From Novosphingobium mathurense (GTDB lineage Bacteria; Pseudomonadota; Alphaproteobacteria; Sphingomonadales; Sphingomonadaceae): 64,000 bases of DNA. This document shows positions 42,616-51,071 of this stretch, in pieces. Under the pieces are notes generated by a model, which was not told where the DNA came from, ran no database searches, and saw only the letters and a list, made by a program, of their open reading frames with translations. The stretch spans positions 32,938-96,937 of the forward strand of contig NZ_FVZE01000010.1 of the NCBI RefSeq assembly GCF_900168325.1. The letters run 5' to 3'. The first letter of the stretch is position 1. Each line of letters starts with the position of its first letter. Made by a program: the position numbers and the translations under genes.

Positions 42616-44184
42616 ATGGAAACTCGGCAAATCGCCCCCGGCCTTTCGGTCTGCGGCCAGATCGCACCCGGCGATCTCGAGGCGCTCGCCGCGCTGGGCT
42701 TTCGCGCCATCGTGTGCAATCGCCCCGACGGCGAGGAAGCCGGCCAGCCGAGTTTCGCAATGCTGGCCGATGCAGCGGGCGCGCAAGGCATCGCCATGCG
42801 CTACCTGCCCGTCGGCGGCGGCGTGACGGCCCAGGATCAGGCCGCCGACTTCGCCGCGGCCCTTCAGGACCTCCCCGCGCCTGTGCTTGCCTATTGCCGG
42901 ACCGGCAACCGCTCCGAGCAGGTCGCCAAGGCCGCCTTTGCACGTGCCCCGGCACCGCAGGGCGCAAAGGCGCCGCACTACAAGGTGCTGATCGTCGGCG
43001 GCGGTTCTGCCGGGATCGCCACCGCAGCCTCGATTCTCAAGCGCCGCCACGGGCTTTCCCTCGGAATCGTCGAACCGCGCGAGGATCACTTCTACCAGCC
43101 GGGCTGGACCATGGTCGGTGGCGGCGTCTTCCAGCAGCGCGACACCGTGCGCAAGACCGCCTCGGTCCTGCCGCGCGGGGCCGAATGGATCCGCGATGCG
43201 GTCTCCAGCTTCGATCCCGATGCCAACGCGGTCCAGCTCGCCGGGGGCACCCGCGTCACTTACGACATCCTGATCGTTGCCATGGGCAATCGCCTGGCCT
43301 GGGAGAAGATCGCCGGACTGGAAGCCACGCTCGGGAAGAACGGCGTCACCTCGAACTACCGCTTCGACCTGGCTCCCTACACCTGGCAGCTCGTCCAGCA
43401 GATGCAGGGTGGCCGCGCGCTGTTCACCCAGCCGCCGATGCCGATCAAATGCGCAGGCGCGCCCCAGAAGGCCATGTACCTGTCGTGCAGCGAGTGGGAG
43501 AAGCAGGGCCTGCTGAAGAACATCGAGGTCGAATTCCACAATGCCGGGGGCGTCCTGTTCGGGGTGCCGGAATATGTGCCCGCGTTGATGGAGACGGTCG
43601 AACGCTATGGCATCGGCCTGAACTTCGAATCGAACCTCATCGCCGTCGACGGGCCGAACCGCACCGCGACCTTCCGCACCCCTGACGGCGAGGTCACCCG
43701 CAACTTCGACATGCTCCACGTCGTCCCGCCGCAGGAGGGCAACAGCGTGGTCGCGGCCAGTCCGCTGGCGGACGCGAACGGCTATGCCGAAGTCGATGCC
43801 GCAACCTTGCGCCATGTCCGCTTCGCCAATGTCTTTGCGCTGGGGGACGGCTGCAACACCGGCAACGCCAAGACCGCTGCGGCGGCGCGCAAGCAGGCCC
43901 CGGTCGTTGCCGTCAATGCCCTTGCCGCGCTCGACGGCCGCGATGCGGTCGCGGCGTACGACGGCTACGGCTCCTGCCCGCTCACGGTCGATCGCGGCCA
44001 CATCGTCCTTGCCGAGTTCACTTACGGCGGCAAGCTCTCTCCGACCCTGCCGACCTGGCTGATCGACGGCACGCGGCCCTCGCGCCTGGCCTGGTACCTC
44101 AAGGCCGACGCGCTGCCGCCGATATACTGGCACGGCATGCTCAAAGGCCGCGAGTGGCTCGTCCCGCCGGTTCCCCTGCAGTAG
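42616..44184 (+). CDS. DUF442-sulfide:quinone oxidoreductase fusion
   Basis: A 522-residue two-part protein. Residues 1-~110 form a DUF442/rhodanese-like domain with active loop CRTGNRS (Cys94). Residues ~125-522 form a type II SQR: FAD site VLIVGGGSAGIATA, quinone-side PPMPIKCAGAPQKAMYLSC with one redox cysteine, and the second in LGDGCNTGNAKTAAAARKQAP. SQR oxidises H2S to persulfide and passes electrons to quinone; the fused sulfurtransferase could accept that persulfide before the dioxygenase acts. GGAG lies nine bases before the start. Confidence 0.9.
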   Translation: METRQIAPGLSVCGQIAPGDLEALAALGFRAIVCNRPDGEEAGQPSFAMLADAAGAQGIAMRYLPVGGGVTAQDQAADFAAALQDLPAPVLAYCRTGNRSEQVAKAAFARAPAPQGAKAPHYKVLIVGGGSAGIATAASILKRRHGLSLGIVEPREDHFYQPGWTMVGGGVFQQRDTVRKTASVLPRGAEWIRDAVSSFDPDANAVQLAGGTRVTYDILIVAMGNRLAWEKIAGLEATLGKNGVTSNYRFDLAPYTWQLVQQMQGGRALFTQPPMPIKCAGAPQKAMYLSCSEWEKQGLLKNIEVEFHNAGGVLFGVPEYVPALMETVERYGIGLNFESNLIAVDGPNRTATFRTPDGEVTRNFDMLHVVPPQEGNSVVAASPLADANGYAEVDAATLRHVRFANVFALGDGCNTGNAKTAAAARKQAPVVAVNALAALDGRDAVAAYDGYGSCPLTVDRGHIVLAEFTYGGKLSPTLPTWLIDGTRPSRLAWYLKADALPPIYWHGMLKGREWLVPPVPLQ

Positions 44185-44202
44185 ACGAAAGGAGCGCAGA
44201 CC

Positions 44203-44994
44203 ATGATCGACCCCGTCCAGATCGACACGCTCCACCTCGCGCTTGGCGCGCTGTCGGGCGTTCTCGTCGGCTTCACGCTCGGCCTCGTCGGAGGCGGCGG
44301 ATCGATCCTCGCCGTGCCGCTGATGGTCTATCTCGTCGGCGTGCAAAGCCCCCACGTGGCGATCGGCACCAGCGCCTTTGCCGTTGCCGTCAACGCCGCC
44401 ACCGGCCTTGTCCAGCACGCCCGCGCCCATAACGTGAAATGGCGGTGCGGTGCGGTCTATGCCGCCTCCGGCATCCTCGGCGCGTTTCTCGGCTCGACGC
44501 TCGGCAAGGCGATCGACGGGCAAAAGCTGCTCTTCCTCTTTGCACTCGTCATGATCGCGGTCGGCGTGCTGATGATCCGCGGCCGCCGCAACCAGGGGGA
44601 GCCCGGGGCGCAGTGCAATCGCGACAATGCCCCCAAGGTCGTCTCGTTCGGCCTGGGCACCGGCGTCTTTTCCGGCTTCTTCGGGATCGGCGGCGGCTTC
44701 CTCATCGTCCCCGGCCTCGTCGCATCGACCTCGATGCCGATGATCAATGCGGTGGGCACCAGCCTCGTCGCGGTGACCGCCTTCGGCCTGACCACCGCGC
44801 TCAACTACGCCGCCTCGGGACTTGTCGACTGGCTGCTGGCGGCAGTGTTCATCGTCGGCGGCATACTTGGCGGCGTGGGCGGCACCCTGGCGGCCAAGCG
44901 CCTGTCCGGCGCGGGGACGCTGACCACCGTCTTTGCCGGCCTGATCTTCGTCGTTGCCGCCTACATGCTCTGGAAAAGCGGAACCTCGCTCTGA
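44203..44994 (+). CDS. TauE/SafE (TSUP) sulfite/sulfonate exporter
   Basis: A 263-residue membrane protein with eight or so helices in two repeats. The repeats show GLVGGGGSILAVPLMVYLVGVQSPHVAIGTS and GFFGIGGGFLIVPGLVASTSMPMINAVGTSL, the mirrored TSUP motifs. In this operon it most likely exports the sulfite or thiosulfate formed by the SQR-dioxygenase pathway. AAAGGAG lies 13 bases before the ATG. It is the last intact gene of the sulfide operon. Confidence 0.9.
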   Translation: MIDPVQIDTLHLALGALSGVLVGFTLGLVGGGGSILAVPLMVYLVGVQSPHVAIGTSAFAVAVNAATGLVQHARAHNVKWRCGAVYAASGILGAFLGSTLGKAIDGQKLLFLFALVMIAVGVLMIRGRRNQGEPGAQCNRDNAPKVVSFGLGTGVFSGFFGIGGGFLIVPGLVASTSMPMINAVGTSLVAVTAFGLTTALNYAASGLVDWLLAAVFIVGGILGGVGGTLAAKRLSGAGTLTTVFAGLIFVVAAYMLWKSGTSL

Positions 44995-44999
44995 GACGC

Positions 45000-45170
45000 A
45001 TTGCCGACAAGGAGCAGAAATGCCTTCAAATCGAGGCGCTTGTAGGTCAAGGTCGCGGCGTCGTCGAAAGTTGTCGCGAGGTCGGCATGTCGGAAAAGAC
45101 CTTCCAGCGCTGGCGCAAGGCGCGCTTGCAGCGCCTCATCCAGACCGGCCGCACAGGCCGCACTACCTGA
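45000..45170 (+). pseudogene. IS3-type transposase OrfA remnant
   Basis: Six bases after the TauE stop a frame reads ADKEQKCLQIEALVGQGRGV, VESCREVGMSEKTFQRWRKA and then unrelated Arg/Thr-rich sequence to a TGA at 45168. The helix-turn-helix resembles the N-terminus of IS3-family OrfA (IEALVGxGxSVxExCRxxGISExTYYRWRK). No normal start codon, no OrfB and no terminal repeats are visible. It is a degraded insertion scar at the operon's end. Confidence 0.55.
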
Positions 45171-45274
45171 TCGCATCATCCTGCCGGGCCTAATTCCACG
45201 CACGCCCCGCGACCGTCACGACACTGCAGCCGGACAGCACGGACCGGCACCGAAAGGACAGGAGGGAAAGATCC

Positions 45275-46684
45275 ATGTGGGATCACGCCGACGCCTTGCT
45301 GCTGGCACGCATCCAGTTCGCCTTCACGGTGAGCTTCCATTTCATATTCCCGGCCTTCTCCATCGGCCTTGCCAGTTACCTCGCGGTGCTGGAAGGCCTG
45401 TGGCTGAAGACGGGCAAGGCTCTGTACCTCGACCTCTTCCGCTACTGGCTCAAGATCTTCGCGGTCGCCTTTGCGATGGGCGTCGTCTCCGGCATCGTCA
45501 TGTCCTACCAGTTCGGCACCAACTGGGCGGTGTTCTCGGACAAGGCCGGGCCGGTGATCGGCCCGCTGATGGCCTATGAGGTGCTGACTGCCTTCTTCCT
45601 CGAAGCCGGATTCCTGGGCGTCATGCTGTTCGGCATGGAGCGGGTGGGGCGCAAGCTGCACTTCTTCGCCACCTGCATGGTGGCCGGCGGAACCTTCGTC
45701 TCGGCCTTCTGGATCCTCTCGGTCAATTCCTGGATGCAGACCCCAACCGGTTTCGAGATCGGCGCCAACGGCCAGTTCCTGCCCGGACCGAGCTGGATCG
45801 ACGTGATCTTCAACCCCAGCTTCCCCTATCGCCTGCTGCACACCGTGACCGCCGCCTATCTCACCACCGCCTTCGCGGTCGGCGGGGTCGGCGCCTGGCA
45901 TCTGCTGCGCGACCGGACCAATGCCCACGCGCGCAAGATGTTCTCTATGGCGATGTGGATGGCCGCACTCGTCGCGCCGGTGCAGATCTTCCTCGGTGAC
46001 GCCCACGGCCTCAACACGCTGGAACACCAGCCGGCCAAGGTCATGGCGATGGAAGGCCATTACCGGAGCCATCCCGACGGTGCGCCGCTGATCCTCTTCG
46101 GCATTCCCGACAGCAAGGAAAAGCGCGTCGATTACGCGATCGAGGTGCCCAAGCTTTCCTCGCTGATCCTCAAGCACGATCCGAACGCACCGCTTGCCGG
46201 CCTCGACACCGTTCCCGAAGCCGACCAGCCGCCCGTCGGGCCCGTATTCTGGGCCTTTCGGGCCATGGTCGGGCTAGGCTTCGCAATGCTCGGCATCGGC
46301 CTGTGGAGCCTGCTGGGGCGTGCGCGGGGCAAGCTCTACGACTGGCGCTGGCTGCACCGTGCGGCAATCGCGATGGGGCCCTCGGGCTTCGTCGCAGTGA
46401 TTGCCGGATGGATGACCACCGAGGTCGGCCGCCAGCCCTGGACGGTCTACGGCCTGCTGCGCACCGCCGATTCCGCCTCCCCGCTCGACGCGCCCGCGGT
46501 CGGAGCCTCGCTGCTGGCATTCGTGGTAGTCTATTTCTCCGTCTTCTCGATCGGCACCTGGTATATCCTCAAGCTGATGGACAAGGCGCCGCACCCGCAG
46601 GAAACCGGGCTTGAGGACGGGCCCGTCCGCACCGCCGGAATCACGCCCGGGCCGCACCAGCATCCCGCCGGAAAGGGGGAGTAA
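45275..46684 (+). CDS. cydA: Cytochrome bd-type quinol oxidase subunit I (CIO type)
   Basis: A 469-residue inner-membrane oxidase subunit. HFIFPAFSIGLASYLAVLEGLWLKTG, the MSYQFGTNW block and GWMTTEVGRQPW are CydA motifs holding the haem b ligands and the quinol site. The quinol loop is short, as in cyanide-insensitive oxidases of pseudomonads and alphaproteobacteria. A strong AGGAGG precedes the start. With cydB and the small CydX-like protein it reduces oxygen without pumping protons and tolerates sulfide and cyanide, which suits its place next to the sulfide operon. Confidence 0.95.
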   Translation: MWDHADALLLARIQFAFTVSFHFIFPAFSIGLASYLAVLEGLWLKTGKALYLDLFRYWLKIFAVAFAMGVVSGIVMSYQFGTNWAVFSDKAGPVIGPLMAYEVLTAFFLEAGFLGVMLFGMERVGRKLHFFATCMVAGGTFVSAFWILSVNSWMQTPTGFEIGANGQFLPGPSWIDVIFNPSFPYRLLHTVTAAYLTTAFAVGGVGAWHLLRDRTNAHARKMFSMAMWMAALVAPVQIFLGDAHGLNTLEHQPAKVMAMEGHYRSHPDGAPLILFGIPDSKEKRVDYAIEVPKLSSLILKHDPNAPLAGLDTVPEADQPPVGPVFWAFRAMVGLGFAMLGIGLWSLLGRARGKLYDWRWLHRAAIAMGPSGFVAVIAGWMTTEVGRQPWTVYGLLRTADSASPLDAPAVGASLLAFVVVYFSVFSIGTWYILKLMDKAPHPQETGLEDGPVRTAGITPGPHQHPAGKGE

Positions 46685-46689
46685 GCAGG

Positions 46690-47697
46690 ATGGACGTCAA
46701 CTTCGACCTCACCGTCATCTGGGCCTTCATCATCGCCTTCGGCGTCTTCGCCTATGTCGTGATGGACGGCTTCGACCTTGGCATCGGCATCCTCTTTCCC
46801 AGCTTCAAGGTGGGCGAGGGACGCAACCGAGCGATGAATTCCATCGCGCCGGTGTGGGACGGCAACGAGACCTGGCTGGTGCTGGGCGGCGGCGGCCTCT
46901 TCGCCGCGTTCCCGCTGGCCTATGCAATCGTGCTGCCCGCGACCTATCCGCTGATCATCGCCATGCTGCTCGGCCTCGTCTTTCGCGGCGTCGCCTTCGA
47001 ATTCAGATGGCGCGATCCGGCGCACCGGCCATTCTGGGACCTCGCCTTCTCGGGCGGATCGTTCGTCGCAGCGATGGCGCAGGGAATGACGCTCGGCGCG
47101 ATCCTGCAGGGCATCGAGGTGTCGAACCGCGCCTATGCGGGCTCATGGTGGGATTGGCTGACACCCTACACGCTGCTGACCGGCCTCGGCGTGGTGGCAG
47201 GCTACGCCTTGCTCGGCGCGACCTGGCTGGTCTGGAAACTGGACGGCACGCCGCAAGCCCATGCCTACAAGGTGGCGAAGCGCGCCGCCGTGGCAACGCT
47301 CGTGCTGCTTGTCGCCGTCAGCCTCTACACGCCGCTGCTCGATGAGGATTACTGGACCCGCTGGTTCGAAATGCCGAACGTCCTGTTCGCGGCGCAAGTC
47401 CCGCTGCTTACCGCGATCCTTGCCTTCCTGCTGTTCCGCGCCCTTGCCAAGCGACACGAGGCCGCGCCCTTCTGGTTCGCTCTGGGCATCTTCCTGCTCG
47501 GCATGGCGGGCCTTGGTGTCAGCATGTGGCCCTATGTCGTTCCTGGCGAAGTGACGATCTGGGATGCCGCCGCGCCCGAACGCAGCCAGATCTTCATGCT
47601 GGTTGGCGTTGCGCTGACCTTGCCGCTGATCCTCATCTACACCGGCTGGGCCTACTGGGTGTTCCGCGGCAAGGTCGGCCACGAAGGCTATCACTGA
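46690..47697 (+). CDS. cydB: Cytochrome bd-type quinol oxidase subunit II
   Basis: A 335-residue membrane partner of CydA. VIWAFIIAFGVFAYVVMDGFDLGIGILFP at the start, RNRAMNSIAPVWDGNETWLVLGGGGLFAAFP and FRGVAFEFRWRD are characteristic. It starts five bases after cydA, and its stop overlaps the DUF2474 gene (TGATG). Confidence 0.95.
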   Translation: MDVNFDLTVIWAFIIAFGVFAYVVMDGFDLGIGILFPSFKVGEGRNRAMNSIAPVWDGNETWLVLGGGGLFAAFPLAYAIVLPATYPLIIAMLLGLVFRGVAFEFRWRDPAHRPFWDLAFSGGSFVAAMAQGMTLGAILQGIEVSNRAYAGSWWDWLTPYTLLTGLGVVAGYALLGATWLVWKLDGTPQAHAYKVAKRAAVATLVLLVAVSLYTPLLDEDYWTRWFEMPNVLFAAQVPLLTAILAFLLFRALAKRHEAAPFWFALGIFLLGMAGLGVSMWPYVVPGEVTIWDAAAPERSQIFMLVGVALTLPLILIYTGWAYWVFRGKVGHEGYH

Positions 47698-47828
47698 TGA
47701 AGGGCTCGCGCCTCGACGCAGACGAAGCCCCGCTGTGGAAGCGGTTGGGCTGGATGGCGCTGATCTGGGTCGGGAGCGTGACCGGGCTGGGGCTCCTCTC
47801 GCTCGCGATCCGGTTCTGGCTGAGATAG
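47697..47828 (+). CDS. DUF2474 small subunit (CydX-like) of the bd oxidase
   Basis: A 43-residue single-helix protein with PLWKRLGWMALIWVGSVTGLGLL in the middle. This is the DUF2474 pattern found after CIO-type cydAB genes, where it probably plays the CydX role of stabilising the haem-containing subunit. Start and cydB stop share one base, so translation is coupled. Confidence 0.85.
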   Translation: MKGSRLDADEAPLWKRLGWMALIWVGSVTGLGLLSLAIRFWLR

Positions 47829-47850
47829 CCGGCGCCCCGCGTCCGCCGAA

Positions 47851-49062
47851 TCAATCGAGCAAGGCCGTCTCGACGCCCTTTGCCGCGGCCTGGGCACGCA
47901 GCGCCCCCACGGTGATTTCGGACCGGGAGAACTGCTCGAACAGCGCCTCGTGGCGCAACCAGCGGATCGCATTGCCGTGGGTGACCTTGTCGATCACCGC
48001 CTGGGGCATCTCGCCGAGCTGCTCAAGGCACTGCGCCGCCGCGTCTGCCCATGGCCCCATGGTGCGCGGATAGCCTGCGGCAAAGGCGATGTTGTCCTCG
48101 CCCGCTTCGGCCCAGTTGGCGAGACCTGAGGGGTCCCACCGGAAGGCATGGCAGAAGTGCCGGGCAAGCAGATGCGAGGGCATCACATCGTGTCGACCCG
48201 ACTCTTTCCCTGCCGGGCTGCGCCAATCCATCAGGTCCGCGCGGGCAGCGAGGAAAGACACCCAACCGACCGAGCCTTCGGGCATGACGATGCGCAATTC
48301 CGGGCACGCGTGCAGCGCGTCGAGCTGGAGCCAGTCGGCAAGCGCCTGCGCTGTCGCCAGCGGCATCGTCGCAACCCAGGCATCGACACCGGCGGCGCCT
48401 GCATTCCCGGGCGCCCCCTGCCCGGCGCCGGGGCGGCAGGCCACGGTCATGTCGTGATCGGCAAGGGCGCGAAAGATCGGGAGCCAACGGTCATCGCGGA
48501 TCGGCGGCAGGCCCTGCAGGACCGGATTCGCGCCAAGGGCGATGACCCGCAGCCCCTTGCGCGCAAGACGGTCGATTTCCGCAAGGCTCGCCTGCACATC
48601 CCAGGTCGGCAGGATGCCCAGGGGTACGAGGCGACCGGGGTAGGCCATGCACCACTCGTCGAAATGCCAGTCGTTGACGGCCCGCAGGTGGCGCAGTGCC
48701 AGCACCTTGTCCGGGGCCGCATGGAAGATGGCACTATCGGCCCCCAGCGCATCGCCGAAACACAGCGAGGCGGCCACGCCGTTCGCGTCCATTTCGTCGA
48801 TCCTTGCGTGGACATCCTGGCAGCCGGACCGCAGGTGGACTTGCGCGACCGTTTCGGGGCCAGCGCCACCAGCGAGAAACGAGGCGCAGTGAGCGACTGG
48901 CCATGCGCGGTCCTGATAGAACCAGGCCGGGGCGCCTTGCGTATCCACGCCCCGCCTCGGCGCGGCAGCCAGCAGTCCGCCGCAAAGCTGGTTGTCGAAC
49001 AGGCTGGACGGTTCGCAAAGGTGGTCTTCGGTGCTGATGATGACGAGGTCATCGCGCTGCAT
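47851..49062 (-). CDS. Amidohydrolase-2 family TIM-barrel hydrolase
   Basis: A 403-residue cytosolic protein of the PF04909 group, which includes decarboxylases such as ACMSD. VIISTEDHLCEPSSLF marks the N-terminus (EDH in place of the usual DxHxH), with RLVPLGILPTWD in the barrel, CPELRIVMPEGSVGWVSFLAARAD and the late DNIAFAAGYP. The start at 49062 has GGAG eight bases before. An FNR-type box lies 85 bases upstream. The substrate is unknown, and the altered first metal motif leaves the metal content uncertain. Confidence 0.8.
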   Translation of the reverse strand: MQRDDLVIISTEDHLCEPSSLFDNQLCGGLLAAAPRRGVDTQGAPAWFYQDRAWPVAHCASFLAGGAGPETVAQVHLRSGCQDVHARIDEMDANGVAASLCFGDALGADSAIFHAAPDKVLALRHLRAVNDWHFDEWCMAYPGRLVPLGILPTWDVQASLAEIDRLARKGLRVIALGANPVLQGLPPIRDDRWLPIFRALADHDMTVACRPGAGQGAPGNAGAAGVDAWVATMPLATAQALADWLQLDALHACPELRIVMPEGSVGWVSFLAARADLMDWRSPAGKESGRHDVMPSHLLARHFCHAFRWDPSGLANWAEAGEDNIAFAAGYPRTMGPWADAAAQCLEQLGEMPQAVIDKVTHGNAIRWLRHEALFEQFSRSEITVGALRAQAAAKGVETALLD

Positions 49063-49146
49063 CACTTCAACTCCCGGCTTGCCAGTTGCACCCTTGCGCA
49101 AGGCGCCGGGGCATTCGACAGTCTGGCCATCGCCGCGCCGGGCGCA

Positions 49147-49160
49147 TTGACGCGCATCAA
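49147..49160. promoter_or_regulatory. FNR-type box upstream of the amidohydrolase
   Basis: TTGACGCGCATCAA fits TTGAY-N4-RTCAA and lies 85-98 bases before the amidohydrolase start codon. A second box is 167 bases further on in the same spacer. Confidence 0.55.
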
Positions 49161-49184
49161 TCGCTATGCCGCGAGGGTCTTGCG

Positions 49185-49285
49185 GAAAAAGAAAGGGCGA
49201 CCCGTCACGAGGTTGGGTCGCCCGAAGTTGGGGAGAAGCGGTTCGCACCTTTCCCGAAGGGAAGCGGTGCGAGACCGGCACGTCC
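49185..49285 (-). ncRNA. Candidate FNR-linked small RNA
   Basis: On the minus strand, an FNR box (49327-49314) is followed about 41 bases from its centre by a possible start near 49279. A long hairpin TCGCACC-TTCCC / GGGAA-GGTGCGA (49275-49246) comes next, then an unpaired pyrimidine-rich linker with CTTCTCCCC that could pair with Shine-Dalgarno sequences. A perfect 9-bp terminator GGGCGACCC / GGGTCGCCC (49223-49195) runs into TTTCTTTTT. There is no protein frame in the interval. The 359-base spacer 49063-49421 otherwise holds only the two FNR boxes. Confidence 0.5.
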
Positions 49286-49313
49286 TTACTGTCGCAGGTC
49301 GAGCCGCCCGACA

Positions 49314-49327
49314 TTGACCAAGGTCAA
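49314..49327. promoter_or_regulatory. FNR-type box between the small-RNA candidate and a PilZ gene
   Basis: TTGACCAAGGTCAA is a fully symmetric site. It could act in both directions: towards the small RNA on the minus strand and towards the PilZ gene (start 49422) on the plus strand. Confidence 0.6.
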
Positions 49328-49421
49328 TATTGAAATCGCCGTTCAAAAAAGCGCACCGAAGGTGGCCGAGCGGCAATCGCACGGCATCTCTCAGGTACAA
49401 TCCCTTAACCATCCCCGGCTT

Positions 49422-49706
49422 ATGACGCGGAGCATGGACACCAGCCGCTTCAAGCCGACACCAATTCTGCGTGAACGCCGCCGCAACCAGTGCACGCGGT
49501 TCACGCTTTACGATGCCAGTGGCCAGACCATCGACGTGATCGTGCGCGACATTTCCTCGCGCGGTCTCAGCGCAGCTGCCGCAGGTGCACCGCCGGCGCC
49601 CAATTCCGTCGTGCGCGCCCAACTCGAGGACGGCCGCGAACTCTGGGGCCTTGTCCGCTGGACCGACGGGAACCTGTTCGGCGTGGAATTCGACACCCGC
49701 GTCTGA
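49422..49706 (+). CDS. PilZ-domain protein
   Basis: A 94-residue single-domain PilZ protein, predicted to bind cyclic di-GMP. RERRR near residue 18 fits RxxxR and DISSRGLSA fits DxSxxG. The strand ends LWGLVRWTDGNLFGVEF, the usual PilZ closing beta-strands. A second ATG twelve bases downstream (MDTSRF) is equally likely to be the start. It is convergent with hemN (19-base gap). Confidence 0.8.
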   Translation: MTRSMDTSRFKPTPILRERRRNQCTRFTLYDASGQTIDVIVRDISSRGLSAAAAGAPPAPNSVVRAQLEDGRELWGLVRWTDGNLFGVEFDTRV

Positions 49707-49725
49707 CGCACAGCGCCGCCGCCCG

Positions 49726-51039
49726 CTAGACCGCCGAACTGAACCGCCGCAGCGAATCCTTGCGGTAGGGGTCGAAGCGCGCTGCGATGGACCGCGCATA
49801 GGGCAGGCCGCCCGACCGGATCACCAGGTCGTCGCCATCGGCTTCGCACAGCCCCGCCGCGAGGTAGGGCTCCAGCAGCGGGAACGCCTCGCGCCGCAAG
49901 TCGGGATCGACATGGGCACGGCCCTGGCACAGCAGGCCCTCGATCACGGCGCCGCGACGGCGATCGTCTGCACCGCGCACGATCCCGCGATTGGCGGTCA
50001 GGCGATCCTGCGAAAGCATCATGCGATAGCGGCCGGTGTTCTTCTCGTTCTGGACGAGAAGTTCCGGGAAGCTGCTGATCGACGAGGCACCCAGCCCGAT
50101 CAGGACCGGCGCCCGATCCTCGGTGAAGCCCTGGAAATTGCGCCGCAACTTCCCGGTCAGGGCAGCACGGGCGAGCGTGTCGCCGGGCAAGGCGAAGTGA
50201 TCGAATCCGATCGGCACATAGCCTTCACTCAGGAGATACTCGTAGCCGAACGCCGCCATGCGAAAACGCGTCTCGGCATCGGGCAGCGCGCTGTCGTCGA
50301 TCTTGCGCTGGCGCGCGATCAGGTGCGGGACATGGGCGTATCCGAACAGGGCAATGCGGTCCGCGCCGAGCGTGACGCTCCGCCGCAGCGAATCCTCAAG
50401 GTCAGCCATGGTCTGGCCGGGCAGACCGTACATGAGGTCGTAATTGAGCGATCCTACCCCCGCGGCGCGCAGCATCGCCGTGGTGTCCTCGATCATCTGC
50501 ACCGGCTGCACGCGGCCGATGGCCTCCTGCAACGCGGGCGCAAAGGTCTGGACGCCAAGGCTTGCGCGCTCGATCTGCACCGCCCCGATCACCGCCGCCC
50601 AGTCCGGGCCCATCGTGCGCGGGTCGAGTTCGATCGAGATGACCGGGCGCGAAGCGGCGAACTGCAGGGTCAACGCATCGACCAGCCGGACGAAATCGAT
50701 CGGCGGGATGCCGTTGGGGCTGCCCCCGCCAAAGGCGATGCGCGTTACCTTCGCGGCATTGGGCAGGTGTTCGGAGACGAGCGTGATCTCGCGGTGGAGC
50801 GCATCGAGGTAGCTCGACACCCGGTCGCGCCGGTTGGCGACGCTGGTGTTGCAGCCGCAGTACCAGCAGATCTTCTCGCAAAACGGAATGTGCACGTAGA
50901 GCGAGACTTCGCCGGTCTCACCCTCCAGCACGCGCAGGAGATCGGCCGCGCCGACGCGGTCATCGAACTCGGCCGCCGTCGGGAAGCTGGTGTAGCGCGG
51001 TATGGGAATCGCGAGCAGGTCTGGCAGATATGTCCACAT
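49726..51039 (-). CDS. hemN: Oxygen-independent coproporphyrinogen III oxidase
   Basis: A 437-residue radical-SAM enzyme that makes protoporphyrinogen without oxygen. The cluster motif CEKICWYCGC (C-x3-C-x2-C, ~60) and IAFGGGSPNGIPP are diagnostic. I start at MWTYLPDLLAIPIPRYTSFPTA, which aligns with the conserved HemN N-terminus; twelve more in-frame residues upstream overlap an FNR box and look non-coding. It ends the cco-hem cluster, supplying haem for the cbb3 oxidase at low oxygen. Confidence 0.94.
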   Translation of the reverse strand: MWTYLPDLLAIPIPRYTSFPTAAEFDDRVGAADLLRVLEGETGEVSLYVHIPFCEKICWYCGCNTSVANRRDRVSSYLDALHREITLVSEHLPNAAKVTRIAFGGGSPNGIPPIDFVRLVDALTLQFAASRPVISIELDPRTMGPDWAAVIGAVQIERASLGVQTFAPALQEAIGRVQPVQMIEDTTAMLRAAGVGSLNYDLMYGLPGQTMADLEDSLRRSVTLGADRIALFGYAHVPHLIARQRKIDDSALPDAETRFRMAAFGYEYLLSEGYVPIGFDHFALPGDTLARAALTGKLRRNFQGFTEDRAPVLIGLGASSISSFPELLVQNEKNTGRYRMMLSQDRLTANRGIVRGADDRRRGAVIEGLLCQGRAHVDPDLRREAFPLLEPYLAAGLCEADGDDLVIRSGGLPYARSIAARFDPYRKDSLRRFSSAV

Positions 51040-51071
51040 GCCCGGGACATTCGCCGCAATGGCGCCCTTCG

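Noticed and set aside
47143..49314. Extension of the amidohydrolase frame upstream to 49314
   Set aside because: The extension crosses the FNR box at 49147 and the small-RNA candidate and lacks family sequence; the ATG at 49062 has a proper ribosome-binding site.
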